Shown in pieces: positions 17,346-25,582 of a stretch of DNA of 64,000 bases (positions are counted from its first letter, which is position 1; the number at the start of each line of letters is the position of its first letter). The stretch comes from Salipiger sp. CCB-MM3. GTDB taxonomy: Bacteria > Pseudomonadota > Alphaproteobacteria > Rhodobacterales > Rhodobacteraceae. A program made the translations under genes and the position numbers. Where the stretch lies: contig NZ_CP014595.1 in NCBI RefSeq assembly GCF_001687105.1, positions 186,001-250,000 on the forward strand, in the 5' to 3' direction. The notes under the pieces were generated by a model. It was not told the DNA's origin and searched no databases. It saw only the letters and a list, made by a program, of their open reading frames with translations.

Positions 17346-18787
17346 TGCGCAGCGTCAGCCTGCCAGAGATCGGCACCTTCGAGGCGTGGCGCGACGAGGC
17401 GCGGGCGCTGCTTACCGCATCGGTGCCGCCCGAAGAGGTGCTGTGGCAGCGCGGGCAGGGTGCGGCTGACCTCTTTTCCGATGCCCCCGGCACCGAAGCT
17501 CCGCCACCAGCCGCCGCCGCGCCGCTCTCGGTGCCGCGCGGCTTTGTCGATCTTGCGCGGCTGGCAATCTGCCACAGCGATCCCGAGCGGTTCGCCCGGC
17601 TCTATGCGCTGCTTTGGGCGCTGCGCTCGGACAAGCGCCTGCTGAGCGACCGCGCCGATCCGGGCATCGACCGGCTCGAACGGATGGCCAAAGAAGTCCG
17701 CCGCGACCGGCACAAGATGACCGCCTTCGTCCGGTTCCGCGAGATCGGCGCCCCCGGCGCCAACCGCCGCAGCTTTGCCGCGTGGTTCGAGCCGACGCAC
17801 CATATTGTCGAGTTGACCGCGCCCTTCTTCGTCAGCCGTTTCGGCGACATGGACTGGTGTATTCTCACGCCCGATATCTCGGCACATTTCGAGGGCGGCG
17901 ATCTGCGCTTCGCAGCCGGGGCCGTGCGTCCCGATCTGCCCGAGGATGCCACCGAGGATCTCTGGCGCACCTATTTCCGCAATATCTTCAATCCCGCCCG
18001 GCTGAAGCCCAAGGCGATGCAGGCGGAGATGCCAAAGAAATACTGGCACAATATGCCCGAAACCCAGCTGATCCCCGAACTTCTGGCCAGCGCTCAGGCG
18101 CGGGCGCAGGAGATGGCCGAGGCCGCTCCAACGCTGGCCCCGGCGCGCGCCGGGAAGATCACCGAAAGGCTGCGCGCAGAGCCAAACGCAGCGCCCGAAC
18201 TGCCCGGCGATCTGGCGCAGGCGCTACAGGGCTGCCGCCGCTGCCCGCTGTGGCAGGACGCCACGCAGCCGGTACCGGGCGAGGGGCCGAAGGATGCGGC
18301 GCTGATGGTGGTGGGCGAACAGCCCGGAGATCGCGAAGACCTCGAAGGCCGACCCTTCGTCGGCCCAGCAGGGCAGCTTTTCGACAAGGTGGCGACGCGG
18401 GCCGGGCTCGACCGAGCGGAGGCCTATCTCACCAACGCGGTGAAGCATTTCAAATTCACCCCGCGTGGTAAGCGCCGGATCCATCAGGCGCCGAACCGGG
18501 GCGAGGTGATGCACTGCCGCTGGTGGCTCGACATCGAGCGCGCGCAGGTGAAGCCGAAGCTGATCCTCGCCATGGGCGCCACAGCCGCCGAGAGCCTCAC
18601 TGGAAGTCGCGCGGGGCTGATGGCGCGGCGGGGACGGGTGGAGCACACCGAAGACGGCACGCCGGTGCTGATCACCCTGCACCCATCCTACCTGCTGCGT
18701 CTGCCCGAGGCGGAAAGACCGGCAGCCGAGGCCCTGTTCGAAGAGGAACTGCGTCTGGCGGCGAAAATGGTCGCCGCGTTGCGCTGA
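17345..18787 (+). CDS. UdgX family uracil-DNA binding protein fused to DUF4130 domain
   Basis: This 480-residue protein joins two parts. Residues about 1-245 are the DUF4130 domain found beside the radical SAM partner. Residues about 290-480 are a UdgX-type uracil-DNA glycosylase domain. The active-site loop GEQPGDRED is at 324-332 and the UdgX-specific KRRIH loop at 376-380. In Mycobacterium UdgX the histidine of this loop forms a covalent bond with the abasic site after uracil removal. Iron-sulfur ligands visible are Cys297, Cys300 and Cys391; the position of the remaining cysteine of family 4 enzymes is His368. It likely traps or processes uracil-containing DNA. Confidence 0.92.
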   Translation: MRSVSLPEIGTFEAWRDEARALLTASVPPEEVLWQRGQGAADLFSDAPGTEAPPPAAAAPLSVPRGFVDLARLAICHSDPERFARLYALLWALRSDKRLLSDRADPGIDRLERMAKEVRRDRHKMTAFVRFREIGAPGANRRSFAAWFEPTHHIVELTAPFFVSRFGDMDWCILTPDISAHFEGGDLRFAAGAVRPDLPEDATEDLWRTYFRNIFNPARLKPKAMQAEMPKKYWHNMPETQLIPELLASAQARAQEMAEAAPTLAPARAGKITERLRAEPNAAPELPGDLAQALQGCRRCPLWQDATQPVPGEGPKDAALMVVGEQPGDREDLEGRPFVGPAGQLFDKVATRAGLDRAEAYLTNAVKHFKFTPRGKRRIHQAPNRGEVMHCRWWLDIERAQVKPKLILAMGATAAESLTGSRAGLMARRGRVEHTEDGTPVLITLHPSYLLRLPEAERPAAEALFEEELRLAAKMVAALR

Positions 18788-18790
18788 GCC

Positions 18791-19486
18791 TCAGCTCGCG
18801 CGGCGCACCGGCTCGACCTTGGGTTTGCCGCCGGATTTCTCGGGCGGATAGACGAGACCGGCGGAGATCACCAGTTTCGCGGCGTCCTCGATGCTCATCT
18901 CCAGTTCCACCACATCCTCGACCGGGAAGTAGAGCAGGAAGCCCGAGGTGGGGTTCGGCGTGGTTGGCACAAAGACCGACACAAGCTCTCCGGTGACGTC
19001 GGATTTCTCCAGCACCTCACCCTTGGCCTGCGTCGAGATGAAGCCGATTGCCCAGATGCCCTTGCGCGGGTATTGCACAAGGCAGGCCTTCTCAAAACTG
19101 CGCTCGGTCTGGGCAAACACCGTCTCGGCGATCTGCTTGATGCCGGAATAGATCGAGCGCACCACCGGGGTCCGGTCCACGAGCGTTTCGGCAAAGCGGA
19201 TCGCCGAGCGGCCGATGAGGCCCTTGGCGACCCAGCCCACCACGATGGTGAAGACAAGGAAGAAGATCACCCCGACGCCGCGCAGGTTGATCCCGATGTA
19301 TTCCTCGGGATTGAACCGCTGCGGCACCAGCGGCAACACAAAGCCGTCGACCCAGCCAAACAGGGTCCAGATCAGCCAGACCGTCAGGCCGACCGGCGCG
19401 ATCACCACCAGCCCGGTGAGGAAGCTGGCCCGGAGGCTCGCAAAGATGCCGGGACGGCGCGGCTTTTCGTCGAAGGGGGTGTTCAT
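18791..19486 (-). CDS. DUF502 family membrane protein
   Basis: The 231-residue protein has two membrane helices, at about 18-46 and 70-90, and a soluble C-terminal half. The conserved motifs RTPVVRSIYSGIKQ and PNPTSGF are hallmarks of DUF502, a family of unknown function widespread in bacteria. It converges with the UdgX gene, the two stops being a few bases apart. No operon partner is evident on its own strand; psuG ends 80 bases upstream. I cannot assign a function. Confidence 0.85.
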   Translation of the reverse strand: MNTPFDEKPRRPGIFASLRASFLTGLVVIAPVGLTVWLIWTLFGWVDGFVLPLVPQRFNPEEYIGINLRGVGVIFFLVFTIVVGWVAKGLIGRSAIRFAETLVDRTPVVRSIYSGIKQIAETVFAQTERSFEKACLVQYPRKGIWAIGFISTQAKGEVLEKSDVTGELVSVFVPTTPNPTSGFLLYFPVEDVVELEMSIEDAAKLVISAGLVYPPEKSGGKPKVEPVRRAS

Positions 19487-19566
19487 TCGTGGTCCGGAAA
19501 AATCAGTTACCGCACCAACCTAGGCACTCGCGCGCCGCTTCACAATGGGCGCGCGAGCCTGTGAGG

Positions 19567-20484
19567 TCAGCTTCGGGGCAGGGCGCTCAGTTCCGAAGCG
19601 ATCGCAGCGCCCAGCTTGGCGTTGTTGAGCACCAGTTCGATGTTGCTCTCCAGCGAGCGGCCCTCGGTCAGCTCGAAGATGCGCTGCAGCAGATAGGGCG
19701 TCACAGCTTTGCCGTGGATGCCGTGCGTTGTGGCGTCTTCCATGGCGCGCTGGATGATCGGCATCATGGTGTCGCGTGGGATTTCCGCCGCGGGCGGGAT
19801 CGGGTTGGCGACAAGCTGACCACCCGGAAGCCCCAAGGCCGCGCGCATCCGCTGCGCCTCGGCGATCTGCTTGGGGGTATCGAGCCGCAGCGGCGCCGCC
19901 AGACCGGCCTCACGCGACCAGAAGGCGGGCAGCTGGTCCTGACCAAAGGCGATCACCGGAACACCAAGGGTTTCAAGCACTTCCAACGTCTTCGAAAGGT
20001 CGAGGATCGCCTTTGCGCCCGCCGCGATCACGGTCACCGGGGTCTGCGCCAGTTCCTGCAGGTCGGCCGAGATATCAAAACTCTGCTCGGCACCGCGATG
20101 CACGCCGCCGATGCCGCCGGTGGCAAAAACCTCGATCCCTGCGAGCCGCGCCGCGATCATCGTCGCCGCGACGGTGGTGGCCCCAGTGCCGCCGCGCGCC
20201 ATGCAGACCGCCATATCGGCGCGCGAGAGTTTCGCCGCGTGTTTGGTCTGCGCCAGCTTCTCAAGCTGCGCATCGTCAAGCCCGACGCAGAGCTTGCCGT
20301 CGAGCACCGCGATGGTCGCCGGGGTAGCGCCGCCGTCGCGGATGGTCTGCTCGACCTTGCGCGCCATCTCGAGGTTCTGCGGCCAAGGCATACCGTGGGT
20401 GATGATGGTGGATTCCAGCGCCACCACGGGCGCGCCGTTTTCCAGCGCGTCGGCAACGGGGGCGGACAGATGCACGAGGCTCAT
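19567..20484 (-). CDS. psuG: Pseudouridine-5'-phosphate glycosidase
   Basis: PsuG splits pseudouridine 5'-phosphate into uracil and ribose 5-phosphate by breaking the C-C glycosidic bond. The 305-residue protein shows the family blocks ALESTIITHGMPWPQN near residue 22, GGTGATTVAATM near 100, ATGGIGGVHRG near 118 and the C-terminal PYLLQRI. Length is typical. Its ATG overlaps the stop of the upstream sugar kinase gene by four bases, which fits a two-step pseudouridine breakdown pathway. Confidence 0.94.
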   Translation of the reverse strand: MSLVHLSAPVADALENGAPVVALESTIITHGMPWPQNLEMARKVEQTIRDGGATPATIAVLDGKLCVGLDDAQLEKLAQTKHAAKLSRADMAVCMARGGTGATTVAATMIAARLAGIEVFATGGIGGVHRGAEQSFDISADLQELAQTPVTVIAAGAKAILDLSKTLEVLETLGVPVIAFGQDQLPAFWSREAGLAAPLRLDTPKQIAEAQRMRAALGLPGGQLVANPIPPAAEIPRDTMMPIIQRAMEDATTHGIHGKAVTPYLLQRIFELTEGRSLESNIELVLNNAKLGAAIASELSALPRS

Positions 20485-21374
20485 GAAGCGATATCTCCGG
20501 ATACGTAGGTTGCGGCGGCCTCCAGCGCTTCATGCAGCGCGGTGGCACGGTCAGCGCCGCGCAGTTCGGCGGCGATATGCGCCGCCATGAAAGTGTCACC
20601 CGCGCCGGTGACACGGGTCACCAGCACCTCGGGCGGGCATTCGGACACGACGCCCTCGGCGGTTGCATCGGCGGCGGGCTTGCCGCCATCGGTGACCAGC
20701 GCGCGCGCCGCGCCGCGCTCGATCAGCGCAGCCGCCGCGGTTTTGGCATCGTCAAAGCTCTGCATGCAAAGAAGGCCGGCTTCTTCGAGGTTCACATAAA
20801 GCACACCGCGTCCCGCGCGCAGGAAGGGCGTCAGACGCTCGGCCTTGCCGGGGCTCGCCGGGGCGATGCGCAGGTCGGCGGCGCGGAAGGCGGGCAAGCG
20901 GACGATTTCCTCCAGCAGCGCCTCGGTGAGATTGCCGTCGAGCGCGACCGGCCCGCTCCATGGCGCATCGGCCTGGCCAAGCGGGCCGTCGATCAGCGGC
21001 GCAAGGATACGGGCACCGGCCTGTTCCAGAGAATGCGCGTCGGCAATCGCTGCGATCAGCCCGTTCGCACCTTCAACCGCCATGTAAATGTCGGTCGGCA
21101 AATCTTCGGAACGATAAAGAAATTCCGTGATACACCCAAGCCGCTCACAGGCATCGACAAGCTCGTGGCCGTTGGGGTCCTGACCAACCGCGCTGAGCAG
21201 TCCGGGCTTCAGACCAAAGCGCGTCAGGGTCATCGCGATGTTCATCGCGACGCCGCCGGGCAGGCGGGTGATACGGCCGGGCACATCCGAGCCCTGACGC
21301 ATATGGCTGGCGGATCGGCCAATCACATCCCACAGGACGGAGCCGATGCAAAGGATATCGGGGGCGCTGTTCAT
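20481..21374 (-). CDS. psuK: PfkB family kinase, probable pseudouridine kinase
   Basis: The 297-residue ribokinase-fold enzyme has the PfkB N-terminal GGVAMNIAMTL region and the C-terminal signature GAGDTFMAA (anion hole GAGD with catalytic Asp). Overlap with psuG makes pseudouridine the likely substrate: the kinase forms pseudouridine 5'-phosphate, which PsuG then splits. The ATG at 21374 follows an AAGGACA site; a longer frame upstream lacks one. Substrate assignment rests on context, so another nucleoside or sugar remains possible. Confidence 0.83.
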   Translation of the reverse strand: MNSAPDILCIGSVLWDVIGRSASHMRQGSDVPGRITRLPGGVAMNIAMTLTRFGLKPGLLSAVGQDPNGHELVDACERLGCITEFLYRSEDLPTDIYMAVEGANGLIAAIADAHSLEQAGARILAPLIDGPLGQADAPWSGPVALDGNLTEALLEEIVRLPAFRAADLRIAPASPGKAERLTPFLRAGRGVLYVNLEEAGLLCMQSFDDAKTAAAALIERGAARALVTDGGKPAADATAEGVVSECPPEVLVTRVTGAGDTFMAAHIAAELRGADRATALHEALEAAATYVSGDIAS

Positions 21375-21491
21375 TCTGTCCTTGTGACCGAGCGTGCGCG
21401 CCGGGGCAAGAGCATTGATGCGCGGGTGCGCGGCTGCTAGCGCTTCGGCGGAAACACGCGTGAAAGCGTTGGATTTGGGAGGAATAGAGCC

Positions 21492-22502
21492 ATGATGAAC
21501 CGCCGATGGGTGCTTAATCACTATCCGCAGGGCGCGGCGACCGAGGACGTCTGGCGGCTCGAAGACGCGCCGATCCCAGAGCTTGATCCGGGGCAAATTC
21601 TTGCGAAAACCCAGTGGCTTTCGCTTGATCCTTACATGCGCGGGCGGATCGCTCCGGGGGCCAATTACACCGCCGGTGTCGCGCCCGGAGGGCTGATGCA
21701 GGGCGGCGGTGTCGGTGAGGTGATCGCCTCGGCGCATCCGGGCTGGAAGGTCGGCGATATGGCCGAGAGCATGGGGTTTGGCTGGCAGACCCATGCGGTG
21801 CTGAGCCCGGATCTGCCGGGCGCTCAGGCCACGAACCGGGTGCCCGAGGGGGTTCCGGCCCAAGCCGCGCTGTCGTGGCTCGGGATGCCGGGGCTGACGG
21901 CTTATGTTGGGCTGACCGAGATCGGGCGGCCGCTGCCGGGCGAAACCGTGGTCGTCTCGGCAGCCTCGGGCGCTGTGGGCCAGTTGGTCGGCCAGATCGC
22001 AAAGCTGATGGGCGCGCGTGTCGTGGCGATCGCAGGCAGCGAAGAAAAGCTGAACTATTGCCGTGAGTTGGGCTTCGACGTTGCGATCTCGCACCGCGAC
22101 CCAAAGCTCGCCGAGGCGCTGTCAGAGGCATGCCCAGAGGGCGTCGATGTTTTCTGGGACAACACCGGCGGCACCATTCATGACATCGTATTGGCGCAAC
22201 TGGCGACGCGAGCGCGCGTGGTGATCTGCGGTCGCATCGCGGTGGTCGACAAGCCCGCCAGCGAGGACATCGGCCTGAGGGCCAGCGCGCGGCTGATCGT
22301 GACGCGCGCACGGGTCGAGGGCTTGGTGGTCTTCGACTGGTGGCACAAGCGCGACGAGGCGTTCCGGCATCTGCGCAAATGGCAGGCTGCGGGGCATATC
22401 CGCTACCGTGAGGACGTTTTGGAGGGGTTCGAACGCATGCCCGAAGCATTCCTGCGCATGATGAGCGGAGCCAATCTGGGCAAGCAACTGGTACGCGTCT
22501 GA
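21492..22502 (+). CDS. NADP-dependent medium-chain reductase (MDR family)
   Basis: The 336-residue protein belongs to the zinc-independent medium-chain dehydrogenases of the leukotriene B4 dehydrogenase / CurA type, which reduce double bonds of alpha,beta-unsaturated carbonyls with NADPH. The N-terminal WLSLDPYMRGR block and the cofactor loop SGAVGQLVGQIAK (about residue 160) are clear, and no zinc-binding cysteine set is present. Physiological substrate unknown. A GGGAGGAAT site precedes two consecutive ATG codons at 21492 and 21495. It is transcribed divergently from psuK. Confidence 0.87.
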   Translation: MMNRRWVLNHYPQGAATEDVWRLEDAPIPELDPGQILAKTQWLSLDPYMRGRIAPGANYTAGVAPGGLMQGGGVGEVIASAHPGWKVGDMAESMGFGWQTHAVLSPDLPGAQATNRVPEGVPAQAALSWLGMPGLTAYVGLTEIGRPLPGETVVVSAASGAVGQLVGQIAKLMGARVVAIAGSEEKLNYCRELGFDVAISHRDPKLAEALSEACPEGVDVFWDNTGGTIHDIVLAQLATRARVVICGRIAVVDKPASEDIGLRASARLIVTRARVEGLVVFDWWHKRDEAFRHLRKWQAAGHIRYREDVLEGFERMPEAFLRMMSGANLGKQLVRV

Positions 22503-22510
22503 GGAAAATC

Positions 22511-22544
22511 CGAGGTGGGGACACCAAAATTCCCACCTCGATTT
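22511..22544 (+). terminator. Terminator-like hairpin after the MDR gene
   Basis: A 9-bp stem CGAGGTGGG / CCCACCTCG (22511-22540) starts eight bases after the stop and is followed by ATTT. The T run is short. Confidence 0.6.
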
Positions 22545-22561
22545 CGCACCATAGTGATTCT

Positions 22562-22577
22562 CATAATTGGTATTATG
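22562..22577. promoter_or_regulatory. AT-rich inverted repeat, possible operator
   Basis: CATAAT-TGGT-ATTATG is a perfect 6-bp inverted repeat in an AT-rich island of about 50 bases within GC-rich surroundings, about 85 bases upstream of the small membrane protein gene. It could be a binding site for a dimeric regulator. No known consensus matches clearly. Confidence 0.35.
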
Positions 22578-22658
22578 TATATTAAGTGCAGATGCGTGGC
22601 GCTGAGAAAGACCATATAGCCCTTTGACGCGGCGCGAAAATCTCCGCATTCTGCCAGT

Positions 22659-22985
22659 ATGCGCCGAAATCCTGCACGTCCTATCCTCATCGCGATTATC
22701 GCCCTTGCCCTTACCGCAGCGGTCTTTGTCGGCGTCCGCACCGTGCGCCACGCGCTCTATTGGGCCGATCCGGCGCATCGCAATGTCACGCCCGAGGGCT
22801 GGATGACGCTTGGCTATCTAGAGCGTTCGCATCACTTGCCGCACCACAGCCTTGGCCCGGCGCTTGGGCTGTCGCCGCAGCCCGGCGAGCCGCTGAGCCT
22901 CGAGGAGATCGCCGCGACGCGCAACGAGCCACTGGCGCAGCTTCTCGCAGAGGTCGGCGCCGTGATTGAGGCCGAGAAGCAATGA
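22659..22985 (+). CDS. Small single-pass membrane protein, unknown
   Basis: A 108-residue protein with one N-terminal membrane helix (about 8-28) followed by a soluble domain with the conserved-looking WMTLGYLERSHHLPHHSLG block (about 48-66) and an acidic helical end. I do not recognise a family. The stop overlaps the start of the DedA gene by four bases (ATGA), so the two proteins are probably made together and may act together in the membrane. Function unknown. Confidence 0.7.
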   Translation: MRRNPARPILIAIIALALTAAVFVGVRTVRHALYWADPAHRNVTPEGWMTLGYLERSHHLPHHSLGPALGLSPQPGEPLSLEEIAATRNEPLAQLLAEVGAVIEAEKQ

Positions 22986-23608
22986 GCGATGTCACGGGCA
23001 GCCTTAGCGATACGATCCTCGCGCTGCTGCCCGAGCTGGGCCTGCCGGTGCTTGGCGGAACCATCATGCTGGCCTCGCTCGGACTGCCGATGGCGCCGGG
23101 CTCGCTGATGGTTCTCGTCGCGGGCACGCTGGCGGCCGCTGGTGAGCTGCCCATTGTCGCCACCGCGCTCACCGCGCTCTGCGCGGCTTTGCTTGGCGAT
23201 CAGCTGGGATATTGGCTTGGGCGTCTGCTGGGCACGCGGCTTCTTGGCGGTCGGCTGGCCGCGCGCCAAGGACCGACGCTGGAGCGCGCGCTGGCGCTGC
23301 TGTCCGAACGCGGCGCCATGGCGGTGTTTCTGACGCGCTGGCTGATCGCGCCGCTTGGTCCGGCGATGAACCTCGTGACTGGCGCTGGCGGCTTGCCATG
23401 GCTGCGCTTCGCGCTGGCCGATCTCGCCGGAGAACTGGTCTGGGTCAGCGCCTACATGGGCCTCGGCGCGGCCTTCGCGCCGTTCATCCCGCAGATCGCC
23501 CAGCTGTCGAGCGATGTCACCACGCTGCTCGCCGCGCTCGCCGTCGCGCTGGCCGCCGGACTGCTGCTGCGCCGCCACCGGCATCATCGGCACGACAGAC
23601 CCCGCTAG
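22982..23608 (+). CDS. DedA family (VTT domain) membrane protein
   Basis: The 208-residue protein has four to five membrane helices. It also has the DedA/SNARE-associated features: a G-D-x-x-G-Y-x-x-G segment (GDQLGYWLGR, about residue 72) and the R-W-x-x-x-L/P-x-x-P block (LTRWLIAPLGPAMN, about 118-131). Members move phospholipids or undecaprenyl phosphate across the membrane. Compared with E. coli DedA it is of normal length. It overlaps the upstream small membrane gene. Exact substrate unknown. Confidence 0.82.
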   Translation: MSDVTGSLSDTILALLPELGLPVLGGTIMLASLGLPMAPGSLMVLVAGTLAAAGELPIVATALTALCAALLGDQLGYWLGRLLGTRLLGGRLAARQGPTLERALALLSERGAMAVFLTRWLIAPLGPAMNLVTGAGGLPWLRFALADLAGELVWVSAYMGLGAAFAPFIPQIAQLSSDVTTLLAALAVALAAGLLLRRHRHHRHDRPR

Positions 23609-23672
23609 CGGGATTTCTGGACAAGCCGATCACGCGCGCGCTATCTGGGCGGGAATTACCGGAGACTTGCCC

Positions 23673-24107
23673 ATGCACTCGCTGCTCATTCTGAACGGCC
23701 CGAACCTCAACCTGCTTGGCCAGCGCCAGCCCGAAGTCTATGGCCGCACCACGCTGGCCGACGTCGAGGCCATGTGCCGTGCCCATGCCGAAAAAATCGG
23801 TGTCACTCTCGATTTCGCACAGAGCAACCACGAAGGCGCGCTGATCGACGCGATCCATGCCGCGCGCGGCACCAAAGATGGTATCATCCTCAACGCCGGC
23901 GCTTACACGCATACTTCGGTCGCTCTGATGGATGCGATCAGCTCGGCAGAAGTTCCGACGATTGAATTGCACCTGTCGAATGTTCACGCCCGCGAAAGCT
24001 TTCGCCACACCAGCTATATCGCCAAGGTCGCGCTTGGCGTGATCTGCGGCTTCGGCGCGCGCGGCTACACGCTGGCCATGGATGCGCTGGTGTCCCACTT
24101 GGAGTGA
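23673..24107 (+). CDS. aroQ: Type II 3-dehydroquinate dehydratase
   Basis: AroQ dehydrates 3-dehydroquinate to 3-dehydroshikimate in the shikimate pathway. The 144-residue protein has the family start ILNGPNLNLLGQRQPEVYG with the active-site Tyr, the QSNHEGALID segment and the HLSNVHARESFRHTSYI block with the catalytic His. Type II enzymes form dodecamers. The ATG at 23673 has a GGAG site upstream. luxR follows after seven bases. Confidence 0.97.
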   Translation: MHSLLILNGPNLNLLGQRQPEVYGRTTLADVEAMCRAHAEKIGVTLDFAQSNHEGALIDAIHAARGTKDGIILNAGAYTHTSVALMDAISSAEVPTIELHLSNVHARESFRHTSYIAKVALGVICGFGARGYTLAMDALVSHLE

Positions 24108-24114
24108 CACGCTC

Positions 24115-24876
24115 ATGACCCCGGACGATCGGGCCCATCTTCTGGCACTTACCAATGCCTCCAGCATCGAGACCGCATGGTCCATGCATGTGGCGAAAAT
24201 GGCCGGATATGGGTTCGATCGTCTACTCTACGGGTTCACCCGCTATCGCACGCCGACCTCGCTGGGCGATCCCAATGATTTCCTTGTCCTGACCAACCAC
24301 CGGCCCGATTACACGCGCGAGTTCATCGGCAACGGGCTCTATCGCCATTCTCCCATGGTCCGCTGGGCGCTGGAGAACGAAGGCCCGCGCTCTTGGAGCC
24401 GCACAGCCGCTGCGCTCGCGCGTGGCGAGCTGTCGGAAGATGCGCGGCGGGTCGTGGCGTTCAACGCGTCCAAACAGGTCACCGCGGGCTACACCATTGG
24501 TTTCAAATCACTTTCGCATCGGGCCAAGGGCGCTATCGCGCTGACCGCGCGGCCCGGCATGACGCAGGAAGAGGTCGAGCGGATCTGGTCTGCCCATGGC
24601 GAGACCATTTTGTTGTGCAACAATGTACTTCACCTGCGCGTGCTCACCCTGCCCTACATCCCGCCCGATCAGACTTTGACGCCGCGCCAGCGCGAGGCAC
24701 TGGAATGGGTCGGCGACGGCAAAACCACTCAGGACATTGCACAGATCATGGGGCTGACGCAGGCGACTGTGGAAAAGCACTTGCGTCGCGCAAGAGACAC
24801 ACTGAACGTGGAAACCAGCGCACAAGCTGTCGCTAAGGCGACATTTCTCAACCAAATGTTCATTTTGGATATATAA
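24115..24876 (+). CDS. LuxR family regulator with autoinducer-binding domain (apparent solo)
   Basis: The 253-residue protein has an N-terminal autoinducer-binding domain (about 15-165) and a C-terminal LuxR helix-turn-helix (about 185-245, LTPRQREALEWVGDGKT, then VEKHLRRARDTL). Aligned to TraR, the position of the amide-binding Asp70 is Ser79 here, before the conserved Pro80; Trp84 and Trp94 remain. No luxI-type synthase lies in the window. It may sense exogenous or non-standard signals. The ATG lies seven bases after aroQ, with a GGAG about ten bases upstream. Confidence 0.86.
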   Translation: MTPDDRAHLLALTNASSIETAWSMHVAKMAGYGFDRLLYGFTRYRTPTSLGDPNDFLVLTNHRPDYTREFIGNGLYRHSPMVRWALENEGPRSWSRTAAALARGELSEDARRVVAFNASKQVTAGYTIGFKSLSHRAKGAIALTARPGMTQEEVERIWSAHGETILLCNNVLHLRVLTLPYIPPDQTLTPRQREALEWVGDGKTTQDIAQIMGLTQATVEKHLRRARDTLNVETSAQAVAKATFLNQMFILDI

Positions 24877-24933
24877 GCGTATTTGAATTAACAGAGTGAT
24901 AGATTCGAATCGCACATCGAAACAATGCCGTCA

Positions 24934-24968
24934 GAGCATGCATCACGCATGTTCTTTATTGCTTTTGC
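24934..24968 (+). terminator. Probable terminator after luxR
   Basis: Stem GAGCATGC / GCATGTTC (one G-T pair, loop ATCAC) followed by TTTATTGCTTTT. A perfect palindrome GATTCGAATC lies just before it at 24902-24911. Confidence 0.6.
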
Positions 24969-25077
24969 TTATAGGGACCTTTCAAAAACCGGAAACTGTG
25001 GCCGGAAATGCTCGTGAATGCGCTCTAAAGTGCCTCGCGCTGCATCACCCCTCTTTTACTTAGCGTCAGTCCGTTGC

Positions 25078-25505
25078 ACACTCACTCATGTTCCGTGAGT
25101 GGTGGCTTTGGCCATAGGAACCCGAGACTGTCACTCCCCGCAATTTCGGGGCTCTGCCAGCCTCCCGGTTTATACCGGAGCCAGATCGGTCCCTCGCAAT
25201 TTCCGCTTGGGCTCGGCTTGGCACGCCTGTCTTGGCACTCCGGCCTCATCCCCAAATGTATTGGGGTGCCGAGAAACACAGGTTGCGGGGTCGCTCCAAG
25301 GAGCGGCTCCGCTCTTGTTTTCAGCCCCCGTCTGGCCCTCGTTCGGCCCCCATCTGGCAGGCGAAATTCGCCCAAACACGAAGCCCTCGTAGAAGAACGT
25401 TCGTTCTGGCCCATTGTCCCTGCCCCGGCTCCAGCATGGGCCTGTATGGGCCTCTGGCACCTTCGAGCATCCCACCCGGCGAGCCCCGCTGCACGGCACA
25501 ATGAA
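25078..25505. other. Unexplained structured region with dense short palindromes
   Basis: Between the convergent luxR and tsf genes lies about 0.5 kb with no convincing protein gene but many short perfect hairpins: CACTCAC/GTGAGTG (25078-25100), CCCCG/CGGGG (25136-25151), CCGGT/ACCGG (25165-25178), CCCCAA/TTGGGG (25250-25266), GCTCC/GGAGC (25293-25304), GCGAA/TTCGC (25361-25371). A 139-codon open frame exists on the minus strand but starts with TTG and has no ribosome site. The region could be a structured RNA or a repeat element. Its base use differs from the neighbouring genes. Confidence 0.4.
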
Positions 25506-25507
25506 CC

Positions 25508-25542
25508 AAAACAAAAGAGGCGCCCCGGATGGGACGCCTCTC
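25508..25542 (-). terminator. Intrinsic terminator of rpsB-tsf
   Basis: On the minus strand a stem GAGGCG...CGCCTC with inner CCC/GGG pairs is followed by TTTTGTTTT, about 40 bases after the tsf stop. Confidence 0.85.
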
Positions 25543-25582
25543 GATCTTTCGGCAGCGGGGCCGCGGTGGCCCCGGAGCGGGC

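Noticed and set aside
25082..25501. 139-codon minus-strand frame in the hairpin-rich region
   Set aside because: TTG start, no ribosome site, composition unlike local genes; kept only as part of the structured-region finding.
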